In this document: positions 7,574 to 17,618 of the stretch, in pieces
Layout of the letters: the number at the start of each line of letters is the position of its first letter
Position numbering within the stretch: the first letter of the stretch is position 1
Origin: Alistipes sp.
GTDB taxonomy: Bacteria; Bacteroidota; Bacteroidia; Bacteroidales; Rikenellaceae
Direction: 5' to 3'
DNA: 64,000 nucleotides
NCBI GenBank assembly: GCA_017520545.1
Contig: JAFXFM010000007.1
Location: 109,149 to 173,148, forward strand
Program-made: the position numbers and the translations under genes
Notes under the pieces: generated by a model
Seen by the model: only the letters and a program-made list of their open reading frames with translations
Told to the model about the DNA's origin: nothing
Database searches by the model: none

Positions 7574-9106
7574 ATGGAGACTACTATTATCATCGCTATC
7601 GCAGCAGTCGTTGCAGCTGTTGTCGGAGGATGTGCGGCATACTACGGAGTGAAGCTCCGTGCTAAGGCTATCATCGACAAAGCAGAGCAGGACGGCGAGA
7701 TGCTGAAAAAGGAGAAGGAGTTGCAGGCGAAGGAGCGCTTTATGCAACTCAAAAGCGAGCACGACCGCCACGTAAACGAGCGTAACCAGAAGCTCAATCA
7801 GAGTGAACAGCGTGCCAAGCAACTCGAAAATCAGTTGCAAAATCAGACCCGCGACCTCGAACACAAAATTGCGGACAACAACCGCTTGAAGGAGAAGATG
7901 GAGGGTCAGCTTCAGTCGCTCGAAGAGCGCAAGGCGCAGTTAGCACAGCTTATGAGCGAGCAGAACGCACGCCTCGAACAGATTTCGGGTATCAGCTCGG
8001 AAGAGGCTAAGGCTATCCTTATCGAGAATATGAAGGATGAGGCGAAGAGTGAGGCTGCCGCATATATCAACGAGACTATCGAGGAGGCTAAACTCACCGC
8101 CACAAAGGAGGCAAAGCGCATCATCGTAGCATCGATTCAGCGTGTAGCGACCGAAACAGCTATCGAGAATGCAGTAACAGTGTTCAACATTGAGTCGGAC
8201 GAGGTTAAGGGACGCATTATCGGCCGCGAGGGTCGTAATATCCGCGCGCTCGAAGCCGCTACAGGAGTTGAGATTATAGTTGATGACACCCCCGAGGCTA
8301 TCATTCTGAGCTGCTTCGACCCAGTACGTCGTGAGATTGCGCGTCTTGCATTGCACCAACTTGTAACCGATGGTCGTATCCACCCTGCCCGTATCGAAGA
8401 GGTGGTTGCCAAGGTTAAGAAGCAGATCGAGGAGGAGATTGTGGAGGTTGGAAAGCGCACAGCTATCGACCTCGGCATTCACGGTCTGCACCCTGAGTTG
8501 ATTCGTCTTATTGGTAAGATGAAGTACCGCTCGTCGTATGGTCAGAACCTCTTGCAGCACGCACGTGAAACCGCCAACTTGGCAGGCATTATGGCGGCCG
8601 AGTTGGGACTCAATCCTAAGACCGCCCGCCGTGCAGGATTATTGCACGACGTGGGTAAGGTGCCTGATGACGAACCTGAATTGCCACACGCAATTATAGG
8701 TATGAACCTCGCAGAGAAGTATAAGGAGAAGGCGGACGTTTGCAACGCTATCGGTGCACACCACGACGAAACTGAGATGACTTCGCTTATCGCACCTATT
8801 ATTCAGGTGTGCGACGCTATTTCGGGTGCTCGTCCAGGCGCACGTCGCGAGGTTATCGAGTCATACATTAAGCGTTTGAAGGAGATGGAGGGCATCGCAC
8901 TCTCTTATCCGGGCGTTGTTAAGACCTACGCTATTCAGGCAGGTCGCGAACTTCGTGTAATCGTGGGTGCAGACAAACTTTCGGACGCCGAGAGCGAGAG
9001 CCTATCACACGATATTGCAAAGAAGATTCAGGACGAGATGACATATCCGGGACAGGTAAAGATAACTGTTATCCGCGAAACCCGCTCCGTAAGTTATGCA
9101 AAATAA
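7574..9106 (+). CDS. rny: Ribonuclease Y
   Basis: Membrane-anchored endoribonuclease that begins mRNA decay, 510 residues. One N-terminal membrane helix (about 3-24), a long Lys/Glu-rich coiled coil (about 28-150), a KH domain with the GREG loop (near 215-220) and an HD domain with LLHDVGK (near 354-360) plus HHDETEM. Length and domain order match the family. It follows the probable 6S RNA and ends before a clean terminator. Confidence 0.96.
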   Translation: METTIIIAIAAVVAAVVGGCAAYYGVKLRAKAIIDKAEQDGEMLKKEKELQAKERFMQLKSEHDRHVNERNQKLNQSEQRAKQLENQLQNQTRDLEHKIADNNRLKEKMEGQLQSLEERKAQLAQLMSEQNARLEQISGISSEEAKAILIENMKDEAKSEAAAYINETIEEAKLTATKEAKRIIVASIQRVATETAIENAVTVFNIESDEVKGRIIGREGRNIRALEAATGVEIIVDDTPEAIILSCFDPVRREIARLALHQLVTDGRIHPARIEEVVAKVKKQIEEEIVEVGKRTAIDLGIHGLHPELIRLIGKMKYRSSYGQNLLQHARETANLAGIMAAELGLNPKTARRAGLLHDVGKVPDDEPELPHAIIGMNLAEKYKEKADVCNAIGAHHDETEMTSLIAPIIQVCDAISGARPGARREVIESYIKRLKEMEGIALSYPGVVKTYAIQAGRELRVIVGADKLSDAESESLSHDIAKKIQDEMTYPGQVKITVIRETRSVSYAK

Positions 9107-9131
9107 AAGGCGGATGCCTTTTATTTGCACT

Positions 9132-9162
9132 AAAAAAGACCTCCAATCGGAGGTCTTTTTTT
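9132..9162 (+). terminator. Intrinsic terminator of rny
   Basis: GACCTCC and GGAGGTC around a four-base loop, with A and T runs on the two sides. Confidence 0.92.
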
Positions 9163-9185
9163 GATTGTAGTCTGGAAATAGTTTT

Positions 9186-9213
9186 GGGAGTAGAGAGTAG
9201 AGAGTAGATTATA
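9186..9213. repeat. Heptamer array, GAGAGTA type
   Basis: Four units in phase (GGGAGTA, two GAGAGTA, GATTATA). On the other strand this is the TACTCTC relative of the arrays at 2978 and 11865. Confidence 0.85.
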
Positions 9214-9296
9214 GGGAAACTCCCATTTGTCTTATTTGTCCGATTAAATCCTATATAATATATATAGGTAGTCAAATCCACCACTCTCCCAATCGT

Positions 9297-9598
9297 AATT
9301 TTGATTTCTTGTCAGAAGCCGTGAGATTGCGGCTTATCACGAGAAAACCTAAAAAGACAGAATTGAGCGAGGGAATTTTGTGCCAAACAAAAAAATTGCT
9401 CCGCAGCATACTTGCGTATGTGAGGACTCTGCAACCGAGGTCCATCGCAACCATCGATGCTTAAAAGCAATTTTGATTTCTTGTCAGAAGCCGTGAGATT
9501 GCGGCTTATCACGAGAAAACCTAAAAAGGCAGAATTGAGCGAGGGAATTTTGTGCCAAACAAAAAAATTGCTCCGCAGCATACTTGCGTATGTGAGGA
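9297..9598 (-). repeat. 172-bp tandem direct repeat downstream of gapA
   Basis: Two 130-bp copies (9297-9426 and 9469-9598) differ at one base (A or G near 9353/9525). Each carries a hairpin AAGCCG...CGGCTT (minus strand) and half or all of a terminator-like stem with CATAC...GTATG. The copy next to gapA has the complete outer stem and serves as its terminator; in the far copy the outer arm is interrupted. No ORF with coding character is present; the minus-strand frames merely translate the repeat. Confidence 0.9.
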
Positions 9599-9606
9599 GC
9601 AATTTA
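9561..9606 (-). terminator. gapA terminator inside the tandem repeat
   Basis: Read on the minus strand, AAATTGCTCC...GGAGCAATTT forms the outer stem, CATACGCAAGTATG the inner one, and a T run follows. Confidence 0.8.
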
Positions 9607-9645
9607 TTGAAGTGCGGTGCAAAATTCACCGCTCAAAATGGCTTT

Positions 9646-10677
<1,032 letters not shown>

Positions 10678-10725
10678 TTATGTGTTTAGAAAACCTAATA
10701 TCCTTCTGTTAATTTTTTAACGGTG

Positions 10726-10757
10726 CAAAGTTATATACTTTGTATATATTTAGCAAA
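10726..10757 (-). promoter_or_regulatory. gapA promoter
   Basis: On the minus strand: TTTG (10757-10754), 20-base spacer, TAACTTTG (10733-10726). A textbook Bacteroidales -33/-7 pair. Confidence 0.85.
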
Positions 10758-10981
10758 TTTTTTGCCGACTTTTTTTTGAGGGGGGGGGTGGAGAAATAGC
10801 ATTGAATAACATTCGGGCATTCTGCCCTTAATGGCATACAATGACACCCAATGACAGCGCAGTTTGCGACTGCTTGATGATAAAAATAGCAATTTTTTTG
10901 GCTCGCGGAGTCAAATAGTCGTTTCAACGCCATTATTTGGCGATTCGCACAACAAGGCTTACAACCGATAAAGATTCGGCC
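10758..10981. other. Gene-free spacer between divergent gapA and esterase
   Basis: Holds a G9 tract (10780-10788), diverged palindromic cassettes (GGGCattctGCCC near 10816; GCAGTttgcgACTGC near 10859) like those at 2713 and 11775, and a CGCCAttatTTGGCG hairpin near 10929. No convincing ORF. Confidence 0.6.
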
Positions 10982-10989
10982 TATCTTTA
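10982..10989 (+). promoter_or_regulatory. -7 box of the esterase gene
   Basis: TATCTTTA, 27 bases before the ATG; no good TTTG at the -33 position. Confidence 0.55.
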
Positions 10990-11016
10990 CACAAAACATT
11001 AAAACAACAACTCTAT

Positions 11017-11727
11017 ATGAATCAGATTATCAAATCTATTTTTTTGGTGATTGCAACAACTTTATGTTACACATCGGCCATTGCTCAACAATTTGAGCCA
11101 AAGGAATTTGCAGGGGTTAAATACCAAGAGTTCGCAAAGTTATCAAACAAAAAGAAGCCGGCTCTTCTAATCTATTTACACGGGAAAAGTGGCAGCGGAG
11201 AGGATAACGAAAGGCAGATACAAGTACCTTCCGTGTGGGACATAGAGAAGTATTTGCGAGAGAGCAAAATGCCAATATATTTTATCGTTCCACAATGTCC
11301 GCCAACCCACGAATGGATTGCCCACAGAGATATGCCGGGATATGAGGATAAGATTTTCGAGTTGATAGGCCATTATATCAAAGAGTGCGGAGTTAATCCT
11401 AACCGCATCTACCTATGCGGCTTTTCAATGGGTGCAATGGGAACTTGGAAGATATTGCGAGAGAAAAGCGACTTTTTTGCTGCGGCATTTGTCGCATCGG
11501 CAGGCAATCGCAAGGCCGAGCCAAACGAATATCTCAAAACTCCACTCTGCGTTACCGTAGGCGAATTTGAACGCTGCGCAGATGATTTACAGTGGTTTAC
11601 CTCGGAAATCCAGAGATTAGGTGGTCGGGTAAATTTTTCGGTACTACCTGGACTCGGTCATCGTGAAGCCTGCGGAGAGTCGTTTACCGCCGAAAGGCTC
11701 AAATGGTTATTTTCGCACAGTAAGTAG
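11017..11727 (+). CDS. Secreted alpha/beta-hydrolase (esterase-like)
   Basis: A 236-residue exported hydrolase. Signal peptide of about 23 residues ending ATTLCYTSAIAQ, oxyanion-side motif LIYLHGKSGSGEDN, nucleophile Ser in CGFSMGAMG, and catalytic His in LGHREAC. It resembles the small esterase/feruloyl-esterase or phospholipase/carboxylesterase group often found in gut Bacteroidales; the acyl substrate cannot be read from the sequence. Single gene, followed immediately by a G9 tract that starts in the stop codon. Confidence 0.82.
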   Translation: MNQIIKSIFLVIATTLCYTSAIAQQFEPKEFAGVKYQEFAKLSNKKKPALLIYLHGKSGSGEDNERQIQVPSVWDIEKYLRESKMPIYFIVPQCPPTHEWIAHRDMPGYEDKIFELIGHYIKECGVNPNRIYLCGFSMGAMGTWKILREKSDFFAAAFVASAGNRKAEPNEYLKTPLCVTVGEFERCADDLQWFTSEIQRLGGRVNFSVLPGLGHREACGESFTAERLKWLFSHSK

Positions 11728-11774
11728 GGGGGGGGTAACTCCGGCCCTTGTCTCGGCGCAACAATTCTGTGGGG

Positions 11775-11858
11775 GCGCAGTCTGCGACTGCTTTATGGGG
11801 GCGGGCGTTCCGCCCTCTATGGGGGCGCTCACTCCGTTCGCTTTATGGGGTGCGCTAT
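11775..11858. repeat. Array of small palindromic cassettes, second locus
   Basis: Successive 24-26-base units share a GGGGGC start and a CTTTAT or CTCTAT end but carry different cores: GCAGTCtgcGACTGC, GGGCGttcCGCCC and a weaker GCGctcactccgttCGC. The GGGCG core is identical to one at the 2.8 kb locus. Confidence 0.75.
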
Positions 11859-11864
11859 ATCTTT

Positions 11865-11899
11865 TAACTACTCACTGCTATCTACTAACTACTCACTGA
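11865..11899. repeat. Heptamer array, TAACTAC type
   Basis: Five units in phase, two of them TAACTAC, the others TCACTGC, TATCTAC and TCACTGA. Confidence 0.87.
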
Positions 11900-11901
11900 A
11901 C

Positions 11902-12006
11902 TAAAAGTTTTCCGCTTTAATCCTGCTCCGCAGGCTTTTCCTCCTCGCGGCTCGGAAAAATGCAAATTTGTTTGCATTTTTCTCTCGCTCCGCATCGTCG
12001 GTTCCG
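11902..12006 (+). repeat. Two-hairpin intergenic element, copy c
   Basis: Starts CTAAAAGTTTTCCG, then stem CCTGCtccGCAGG, linker CTTTTCCTCCT, a long second stem (TGCAAAtttgTTTGCA flanked by A5 and T5) and closing CGTCGGTTCCG. It ends nine bases before the gcvP -7 box. Confidence 0.75.
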
Positions 12007-12015
12007 TTTTTTTAC

Positions 12016-12023
12016 TACCTTTG
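12016..12023 (+). promoter_or_regulatory. -7 box of gcvP
   Basis: TACCTTTG, 32 bases before the chosen ATG, directly downstream of repeat copy c. Confidence 0.65.
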
Positions 12024-12055
12024 TAGTAATCGAAAACTTAAAAACTCAAAATAGT

Positions 12056-14872
12056 ATGTTTGACAACTTTGTAAATCGTCATATCGGATGCAACAATCCC
12101 GATACTCTCAAAGCAATGCTCGACACTATTGGTGTTGGCTCGGTAGATGAACTCATATCGCAAGTTCTCCCTGCGGATATTCGGCTCAATGCTCCTCTCG
12201 CACTCTCCGAGGCGATGAGTGAGTATGAGTTTACCGCGCATATACAGGAGTTGGCTGCGCGTAATCAGCAGTTCCGTTCGTTTATAGGTATGGGCTACTA
12301 CCCTAACGCCGTATCGGCAGCCATTATGCGCAACGTGTTCGAGAACCCTGCGTGGTACACCTCCTATACCCCATATCAGGCGGAGATTTCGCAAGGTCGC
12401 TTGGAGGCTCTATTGAACTATCAAACCGCGATTATCTCGCTTACGGGTATGGAGATTGCCAACTGCTCGTTGCTCGACGAGGGTACAGCTGCAGCCGAGG
12501 CGATGGCGATGATGTTCGCCCTTCGTTCGCGCGAGGCGGTAAAGGAGGGACGCAACCTACTCTTTGTCGATGAGAATATATTCCCACAAACACTCGACGT
12601 ACTGCTCACTCGCAGCGAGCCATTCGGCATTGAGTTGATTGTGGACAACTACGCCGACTACACCTTCACGGGCAAGGAGTTTGGAGCTATCGTACAGTAC
12701 CCTGCCGCAAATGGCGAGGTGCGCGACTACTCCGACTTTGTGGCTGCGGCACACGCCGTAGGTGCACTCGTAACAGCCGATGCCGATCTTCTCTCGTTGG
12801 CGCTTCTCGCACCACCAGCCGAGTGGGGCGCGGATATCGCCGTAGGCACTACCCAACGTTTGGGTTGTCCAATGGGTTTTGGCGGACCTTCGGCCGGCTA
12901 TATGGCTACAAAGGACGCTTTCAAACGCAATATGCCGGGACGAATCATAGGTGTTTCAGTGGATCGTCTTGGTCGTCGTGCATTGCGTATGTCATTACAG
13001 ATGCGTGAGCAGCATATCAAGCGCGAGCGTGCAACATCGAACATCTGTACCGCATCGGCATTAATGGCTTCAATAGTGGGTTTCCACTGCGTATACAACG
13101 GAGCCGAGGGTTTACGCCGTGCCGCCCTCACCGCCCACCTTGCAGCATTGACCGCTGCGAAGAGCATCGAGGCTCTCGGATATAAACTCGCTTGCTCGAA
13201 CTTCTTCGACACACTCGACATCGAGGCGGAGGCTTCGGTTGTTGAGTCGGTAGCCGAGGAGCACCACATAAACTTCTACTACCCTTCGGAGTTCCGCGTA
13301 CGACTCTCGTTCGACGAGGTTACAACCGCAGAGGAGGTCGAGGAGGTTATCGCAATCTTCGCCGAGGCTAAGGGCAAGAAGGCGAAGAAGATTCACCACG
13401 CAACCGAGCCTCAGCACTTTATGGAGCGCAAATCGGCATACCTCACCGAGCCGGTATTCAACCGCTACCGTTCGGAGAGCGAGTTGATGCGCTACATCAA
13501 GCAGCTCGAATTGCGCGATATCTCGTTGGCAAATTCGATGATTTCGCTCGGCTCGTGCACTATGAAGTTGAATGCCGCAGCGTTGATGCAGCCACTCTCG
13601 TTGGCCGGCTTCCAAAATATCCACCCTTTTGCCCCTGCCAACCAGCGCGAGGGCTATACAGCCCTTATTGAGGAGTTGGAGCGCGATTTGGCAACAATCA
13701 CAGGCTTTGCGGCTTGCTCGGTGCAGCCAAATTCGGGTGTTGCGGGCGAGTATTCGGGTTTGATGGTTATTCGCGCCTACCACCAGAGTCGCAATCAGGG
13801 CTATCGTAACATCGTACTGATTCCTGCTTCGGCACACGGCACAAACCCTGCTTCGGCGGCTATGGCAGGTATGAAAATTGTTACAGTAGCGTGCGATGCA
13901 CAGGGAAATATCGACGTTGAGGATTTGAAGGCAAAGGCGGAGCAATACTCATCGGAATTGTGCGCCTTGATGGTAACCTACCCTTCGACACACGGCGTAT
14001 TCGAGAGCCGTATCCGCGAAATTGTCGATACCATTCACGATGCAGGTGGCGAGGTATATATGGACGGTGCCAATATGAATGCACAGGTCGGTTTAACCAA
14101 TCCGGGGTTCATCGGTGCAGATGTTTGCCACCTCAACCTGCATAAGACCTTCGCAATGCCTCACGGTGGCGGTGGTCCGGGCGTAGGTCCTATCTGTGTG
14201 GCTTCGCACCTCGCACCATTCCTCCCATCGCACTCGGTAGTACCTACCGGTGGCGACGAGGGCATCACTGCCGTATCGTCATCACCTTGGGGCTCGGCAA
14301 TGTTGCTGCCTATAACCTATGGCTATATAAAGATGCTCGGTGCTGATGGATTGCGTAAGGCGACCGAAATGGCTATCGTGAATGCCAACTATATGGCTTC
14401 GGCGATTAAAGATGAGTTCCGCACCTACTACTCGGGCGAAACTGGCCGTGTAGGACACGAGATGATTCTCGATTTGACCAACTTCAAGCGCGACTACGGC
14501 GTAGATTGCGGTGATGTAGCACACCGTCTTATGGACTACGGCTTCCACGCACCTACCCTCTCGTTCCCTGTTCACGAAACGCTGATGGTTGAGCCTACCG
14601 AGTCGGAGCCAAAGGAGGAGATGGACCGCTTTATCGAGGCTTTGGTGCAGATTAAGCGTGAGGCGGAGGCTATCGGTGGCGAGGCGGACAATGTTGTCGC
14701 CAACGCACCACATATCGCCGAGGAGATTGCAGGCGAGTGGTCGCACCCATACTCTCGCAAGGAGGCAGCCTTCCCGTTGGAGTGGGTAGCACGCTCGAAG
14801 TTCTTCCCGTATGTCTCAAAAATCGACAACGGCTACGGCGACAGAAATCTCGTTTGCGTAAATAACGAATAA
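12056..14872 (+). CDS. gcvP: Glycine dehydrogenase (decarboxylating), P-protein
   Basis: PLP enzyme of the glycine cleavage system that decarboxylates glycine and loads the aminomethyl group on the H-protein. At 938 residues it is the fused single-chain form. The N-terminal half begins FVNRHIGCNN; the C-terminal half has SLGSCTMKLN and the PLP-binding Lys697 in HLNLHKTFAMPHGGGGPG. The frame is open back to 11960, but that stretch translates repeat DNA; ATG 12056 follows the -7 box. gcvT, gcvH and lpd are not adjacent here. I see no glycine riboswitch in the leader. Confidence 0.96.
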   Translation: MFDNFVNRHIGCNNPDTLKAMLDTIGVGSVDELISQVLPADIRLNAPLALSEAMSEYEFTAHIQELAARNQQFRSFIGMGYYPNAVSAAIMRNVFENPAWYTSYTPYQAEISQGRLEALLNYQTAIISLTGMEIANCSLLDEGTAAAEAMAMMFALRSREAVKEGRNLLFVDENIFPQTLDVLLTRSEPFGIELIVDNYADYTFTGKEFGAIVQYPAANGEVRDYSDFVAAAHAVGALVTADADLLSLALLAPPAEWGADIAVGTTQRLGCPMGFGGPSAGYMATKDAFKRNMPGRIIGVSVDRLGRRALRMSLQMREQHIKRERATSNICTASALMASIVGFHCVYNGAEGLRRAALTAHLAALTAAKSIEALGYKLACSNFFDTLDIEAEASVVESVAEEHHINFYYPSEFRVRLSFDEVTTAEEVEEVIAIFAEAKGKKAKKIHHATEPQHFMERKSAYLTEPVFNRYRSESELMRYIKQLELRDISLANSMISLGSCTMKLNAAALMQPLSLAGFQNIHPFAPANQREGYTALIEELERDLATITGFAACSVQPNSGVAGEYSGLMVIRAYHQSRNQGYRNIVLIPASAHGTNPASAAMAGMKIVTVACDAQGNIDVEDLKAKAEQYSSELCALMVTYPSTHGVFESRIREIVDTIHDAGGEVYMDGANMNAQVGLTNPGFIGADVCHLNLHKTFAMPHGGGGPGVGPICVASHLAPFLPSHSVVPTGGDEGITAVSSSPWGSAMLLPITYGYIKMLGADGLRKATEMAIVNANYMASAIKDEFRTYYSGETGRVGHEMILDLTNFKRDYGVDCGDVAHRLMDYGFHAPTLSFPVHETLMVEPTESEPKEEMDRFIEALVQIKREAEAIGGEADNVVANAPHIAEEIAGEWSHPYSRKEAAFPLEWVARSKFFPYVSKIDNGYGDRNLVCVNNE

Positions 14873-14877
14873 ATTTA

Positions 14878-14885
14878 TATCTTTG
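14878..14885 (+). promoter_or_regulatory. -7 box of the restriction-modification pair
   Basis: TATCTTTG six bases after the gcvP stop, 20 bases before the ATG of the next gene. Confidence 0.65.
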
Positions 14886-14904
14886 CAGGGAAAATAAAGA
14901 TGGT

Positions 14905-15771
14905 ATGAATGCTTATATAGACTTTCAAAACAGGTTTAAGTTGTTGGCAACAAAACATCCTAAACTCATAACCAACACTCTATCAAACATCTTCACTATG
15001 CGCCTTATTGGTAATAAGACACATGGAGATTTGGCAGAGATTGGCATTGCTGAGTTTATCAATCAATTTATGTATGATTGGCGGAGCGAGCATGTTGGCA
15101 AGGATTTATTCAGAGCAAAAGAGCATGAAGAAGACATTGTCTTGATAAATGAGTTGTCAAATAAGCGAATCCCTGTGTCATTAAAAGCTTATGGTGATGG
15201 ACCACTTCAATTATCAACAGATAAAGATTCAATACTATATCCAACACTAATAGCTGTAAAAAAAGATATAATACAAGGTGAAGATTTAAAGAAGGTATTG
15301 AAGAGCAAAGCTTTTTCCGTTATTGATAACATAAATGTTATGCCTCTAATTTATAGAGAAGATAAAATGGAGTGTAACATAATGGTGTTTGATTTTGATT
15401 CGTTGAGAAATAAAACAGATAAAATTGTGTTTATCCCAGCTCAACATAGATATAATGAAGATACACAACAAGTAACAAAAGCAAAAGGGAGAAAGCATCC
15501 GATTTTCATGTTCTTAGACAAGGAAGGCAAGTATATTTGCGAAGTTCGATATGGTAATGCCGCTGCCAATGCACTGCAACGAGGATTGTGGACGCATACA
15601 AAAAATGCGGAAAACTATTTTAATAGTTTAACAAATGGTTGGATTCCATATGAACACAATGAAACTCTTGTCAAACTTTTTAGATTGGCACTAAATAGCA
15701 CAAAACTTGGGCATATAGATGCAAATAAAGTTCTTCAAGCAGATATAGATAACATTAGATCAGTGTGGTAA
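14905..15771 (+). CDS. Putative type II restriction endonuclease
   Basis: A 288-residue protein overlapping a DNA adenine methyltransferase. A PD-(D/E)xK-like pattern is visible: GDLAEIGIAEF (Glu45/Glu50), then EEDIVLINE (Asp77) and PVSLKAYG (Ser92-Leu-Lys94), spaced as in this nuclease fold. I do not recognise a named enzyme or recognition site. The DNA is clearly AT-richer and uses AGA/ATA codons far more than its neighbours, a sign of transfer. Nuclease function is inferred from gene pairing and this motif. Confidence 0.65.
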   Translation: MNAYIDFQNRFKLLATKHPKLITNTLSNIFTMRLIGNKTHGDLAEIGIAEFINQFMYDWRSEHVGKDLFRAKEHEEDIVLINELSNKRIPVSLKAYGDGPLQLSTDKDSILYPTLIAVKKDIIQGEDLKKVLKSKAFSVIDNINVMPLIYREDKMECNIMVFDFDSLRNKTDKIVFIPAQHRYNEDTQQVTKAKGRKHPIFMFLDKEGKYICEVRYGNAAANALQRGLWTHTKNAENYFNSLTNGWIPYEHNETLVKLFRLALNSTKLGHIDANKVLQADIDNIRSVW

Positions 15772-16880
15772 TGCAAACCGATTTATTTGGACATAGAGAT
15801 ATCTCACCTCTGCAAACAGAGGGTATCAAATATACAGGGTCTAAGTTAAAAATTATACCTTATATATTAAACACTATTGCCGACCTAAACTGCAATAGCG
15901 TTCTTGATGCCTTTTCTGGTACCACTCGTGTGTCGCAAGCTTTTGCACAACAAGGTTTCACGACGACATCTAACGATGTTAGCATATGGTCAGAAGTCTT
16001 TGCGACGTGTTATTTATTGGCTGATAAAGAAGATTCTTTTTATCAGAAACATATAGACTATCTTAATGGACTTGAAGGTAAGAGAGGCTGGTTTACAGAG
16101 CATTATGGCGGAGAGGAGAATGGAACAAAAAGACCCTTTCAGGTACACAATACCATGAAACTTGATGCCATAAGAGATGAAATTGACAATCTTAATCTGG
16201 AATGGCAGGACAAATGCGTGTTGCTCACAAGCCTAATTAACGCCCTAGACTCGGTCGATAACACACTCGGACATTATGCTGCATACCTATCAAAATGGTC
16301 ACCTCGTTCATATAATACGATGGTATTAAAATTACCAAAACGAGTAAAAAATAGAAAAGAGTGTTTGGTTACTCGACAAGATGTTTTTGATGCAGTAAGC
16401 ACATACCACGATTTAGTATATCTTGACCCTCCTTATGGCTCTAACAATGAGAAAATGCCACCAAGTAGAGTTAGATATTCGGCATATTATCATATATGGA
16501 AAACGGTAATTTTAAACGATAAGCCGGAACTGTTTGGCAAAGCAAACCGAAGGGTTGATTCCAAAGATACTGTTGCAGCCTCTATTTTCGAGGAGTTTAG
16601 AAAAGACCAAGATGGTAATTTTATTGCAATGAAGGCAATAGACAAACTTATCGCTTCGACGAACGCGAGATATGTTCTCTTGTCTTATAGTTCGGGAGGT
16701 AGAGCCACCAAAAACGAACTATTTAAAATTATAAATTCTCACGGAACTCTTCTAAAAACCATAGAAATTGACTACAAAAGAAATGTGATGGCCAATATGA
16801 AATGGACAAATGAATGGACAAACAGTGATGATAAGTATAAGGAATATCTTTTTTTGATGGAGAAGAAAAGAACAATATAA
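15771..16880 (+). CDS. D12-class DNA adenine-N6 methyltransferase
   Basis: A 369-residue methyltransferase with alpha-type motif order: GIKYTGSKLKIIPYI near the N-terminus, SAM-binding VLDAFSGTTRVSQAF, and catalytic DPPY in LVYLDPPYGS. It would protect host DNA from the enzyme encoded just upstream. Its ATG shares the final A of the upstream TAA (TAATG), so translation is probably coupled; a GTG two codons earlier is possible. AT-rich like its partner. No other mobility gene is present. Confidence 0.88.
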   Translation: MQTDLFGHRDISPLQTEGIKYTGSKLKIIPYILNTIADLNCNSVLDAFSGTTRVSQAFAQQGFTTTSNDVSIWSEVFATCYLLADKEDSFYQKHIDYLNGLEGKRGWFTEHYGGEENGTKRPFQVHNTMKLDAIRDEIDNLNLEWQDKCVLLTSLINALDSVDNTLGHYAAYLSKWSPRSYNTMVLKLPKRVKNRKECLVTRQDVFDAVSTYHDLVYLDPPYGSNNEKMPPSRVRYSAYYHIWKTVILNDKPELFGKANRRVDSKDTVAASIFEEFRKDQDGNFIAMKAIDKLIASTNARYVLLSYSSGGRATKNELFKIINSHGTLLKTIEIDYKRNVMANMKWTNEWTNSDDKYKEYLFLMEKKRTI

Positions 16881-16954
16881 CAATATAAGTCATAGGACTT
16901 AATGGAGCGAAGAACAACAAGACATATAACAATAACATAAATTATAGGTAAATT

Positions 16955-17524
16955 ATGAAGGTAGAAAACACAAAATTTGTTGCGGTGAACTATACTCTCA
17001 CCGTTGATGGACAGGTTGCAGATAAGAATCCGGAGGGACAGCCTCTCGAATTTGTATGCGGTGCAGGTATGTTGCTCCCTAAGTTCGAGGGCGCACTTAT
17101 TGGCAAGGAGCCTGGCGATAAGGTTTCATTCACTTTGGAGCCAAAGGACGGCTACGGAGAGTTGATCGCAGAGGCTATCGTAGAGTTGCCAAAGACAATT
17201 TTTATGATTGACGGCAAGGTTGTCGAGGAGATGCTCTTCGTAGGTAACGTAGTGCCTATGAGCGATGCCGAGGGACACCGTATGAATGGCATTATCAAGG
17301 AGGTGAAGGACGAAACTATTATGATGGACTTCAACCACCCAATGGCTGGCAAGACCTTGAACTTCGACGTAGAGGTTGTAGAGGTACGCGACGTAACTCC
17401 TGAGGATTTGGCTCCGAAGGGCGGTTGCTCGTGCGGTTGCGACCACGACCACTGTGGCGATGGCTGCGAGGGTTGCGGCGAGGATCACGAGTGCGGAGAA
17501 GGACACGAGTGCCACTGCCACTAA
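16955..17524 (+). CDS. slyD: FKBP-type prolyl isomerase, SlyD-like
   Basis: Cytoplasmic peptidyl-prolyl isomerase and chaperone, 189 residues. The FKBP part is split by the insert-in-flap domain, as in SlyD: VNYTLTVDGQ, GAGMLLPKFEGALIGKEPGD, then the insert (about 70-125) with GNVVPMSDAEGHRMNGII, and DFNHPMAGKTLNFDVEV. The last 35 residues hold many Cys and His (for example CSCGCDHDHCGDGC), a nickel/zinc-binding tail. Monocistronic, followed by a terminator-like hairpin. Confidence 0.93.
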   Translation: MKVENTKFVAVNYTLTVDGQVADKNPEGQPLEFVCGAGMLLPKFEGALIGKEPGDKVSFTLEPKDGYGELIAEAIVELPKTIFMIDGKVVEEMLFVGNVVPMSDAEGHRMNGIIKEVKDETIMMDFNHPMAGKTLNFDVEVVEVRDVTPEDLAPKGGCSCGCDHDHCGDGCEGCGEDHECGEGHECHCH

Positions 17525-17566
17525 TTAAAAGCTATATGAAGAAGTAGCAAATAGTGAAGGCTTAAA

Positions 17567-17610
17567 GCTTGGGGAGGTTGTCGATAATGCGATGACCTCC
17601 CTTGCTTTTA
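17567..17610 (+). terminator. Hairpin after slyD
   Basis: GGGAGGT and ACCTCCC with an inner TCG...CGA pairing, followed by a short T-rich tail. Probable terminator. Confidence 0.65.
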
Positions 17611-17618
17611 ATTAGTGT

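Noticed and set aside
9297-9598. CRISPR array
   Set aside because: Only two long copies with a single 42-base spacer, hairpins and no cas genes.
9272-9629. Minus-strand ORFs in the tandem repeat (LTYASMLRSNFFVW)
   Set aside because: The frames span hairpins and the gapA terminator, and their similarity to each other is explained by the DNA repeat.
11902-12055. Glycine riboswitch upstream of gcvP
   Set aside because: The stretch is a dispersed repeat shared with the lspA spacer, and it lies upstream of the -7 box, so it is not in the leader.
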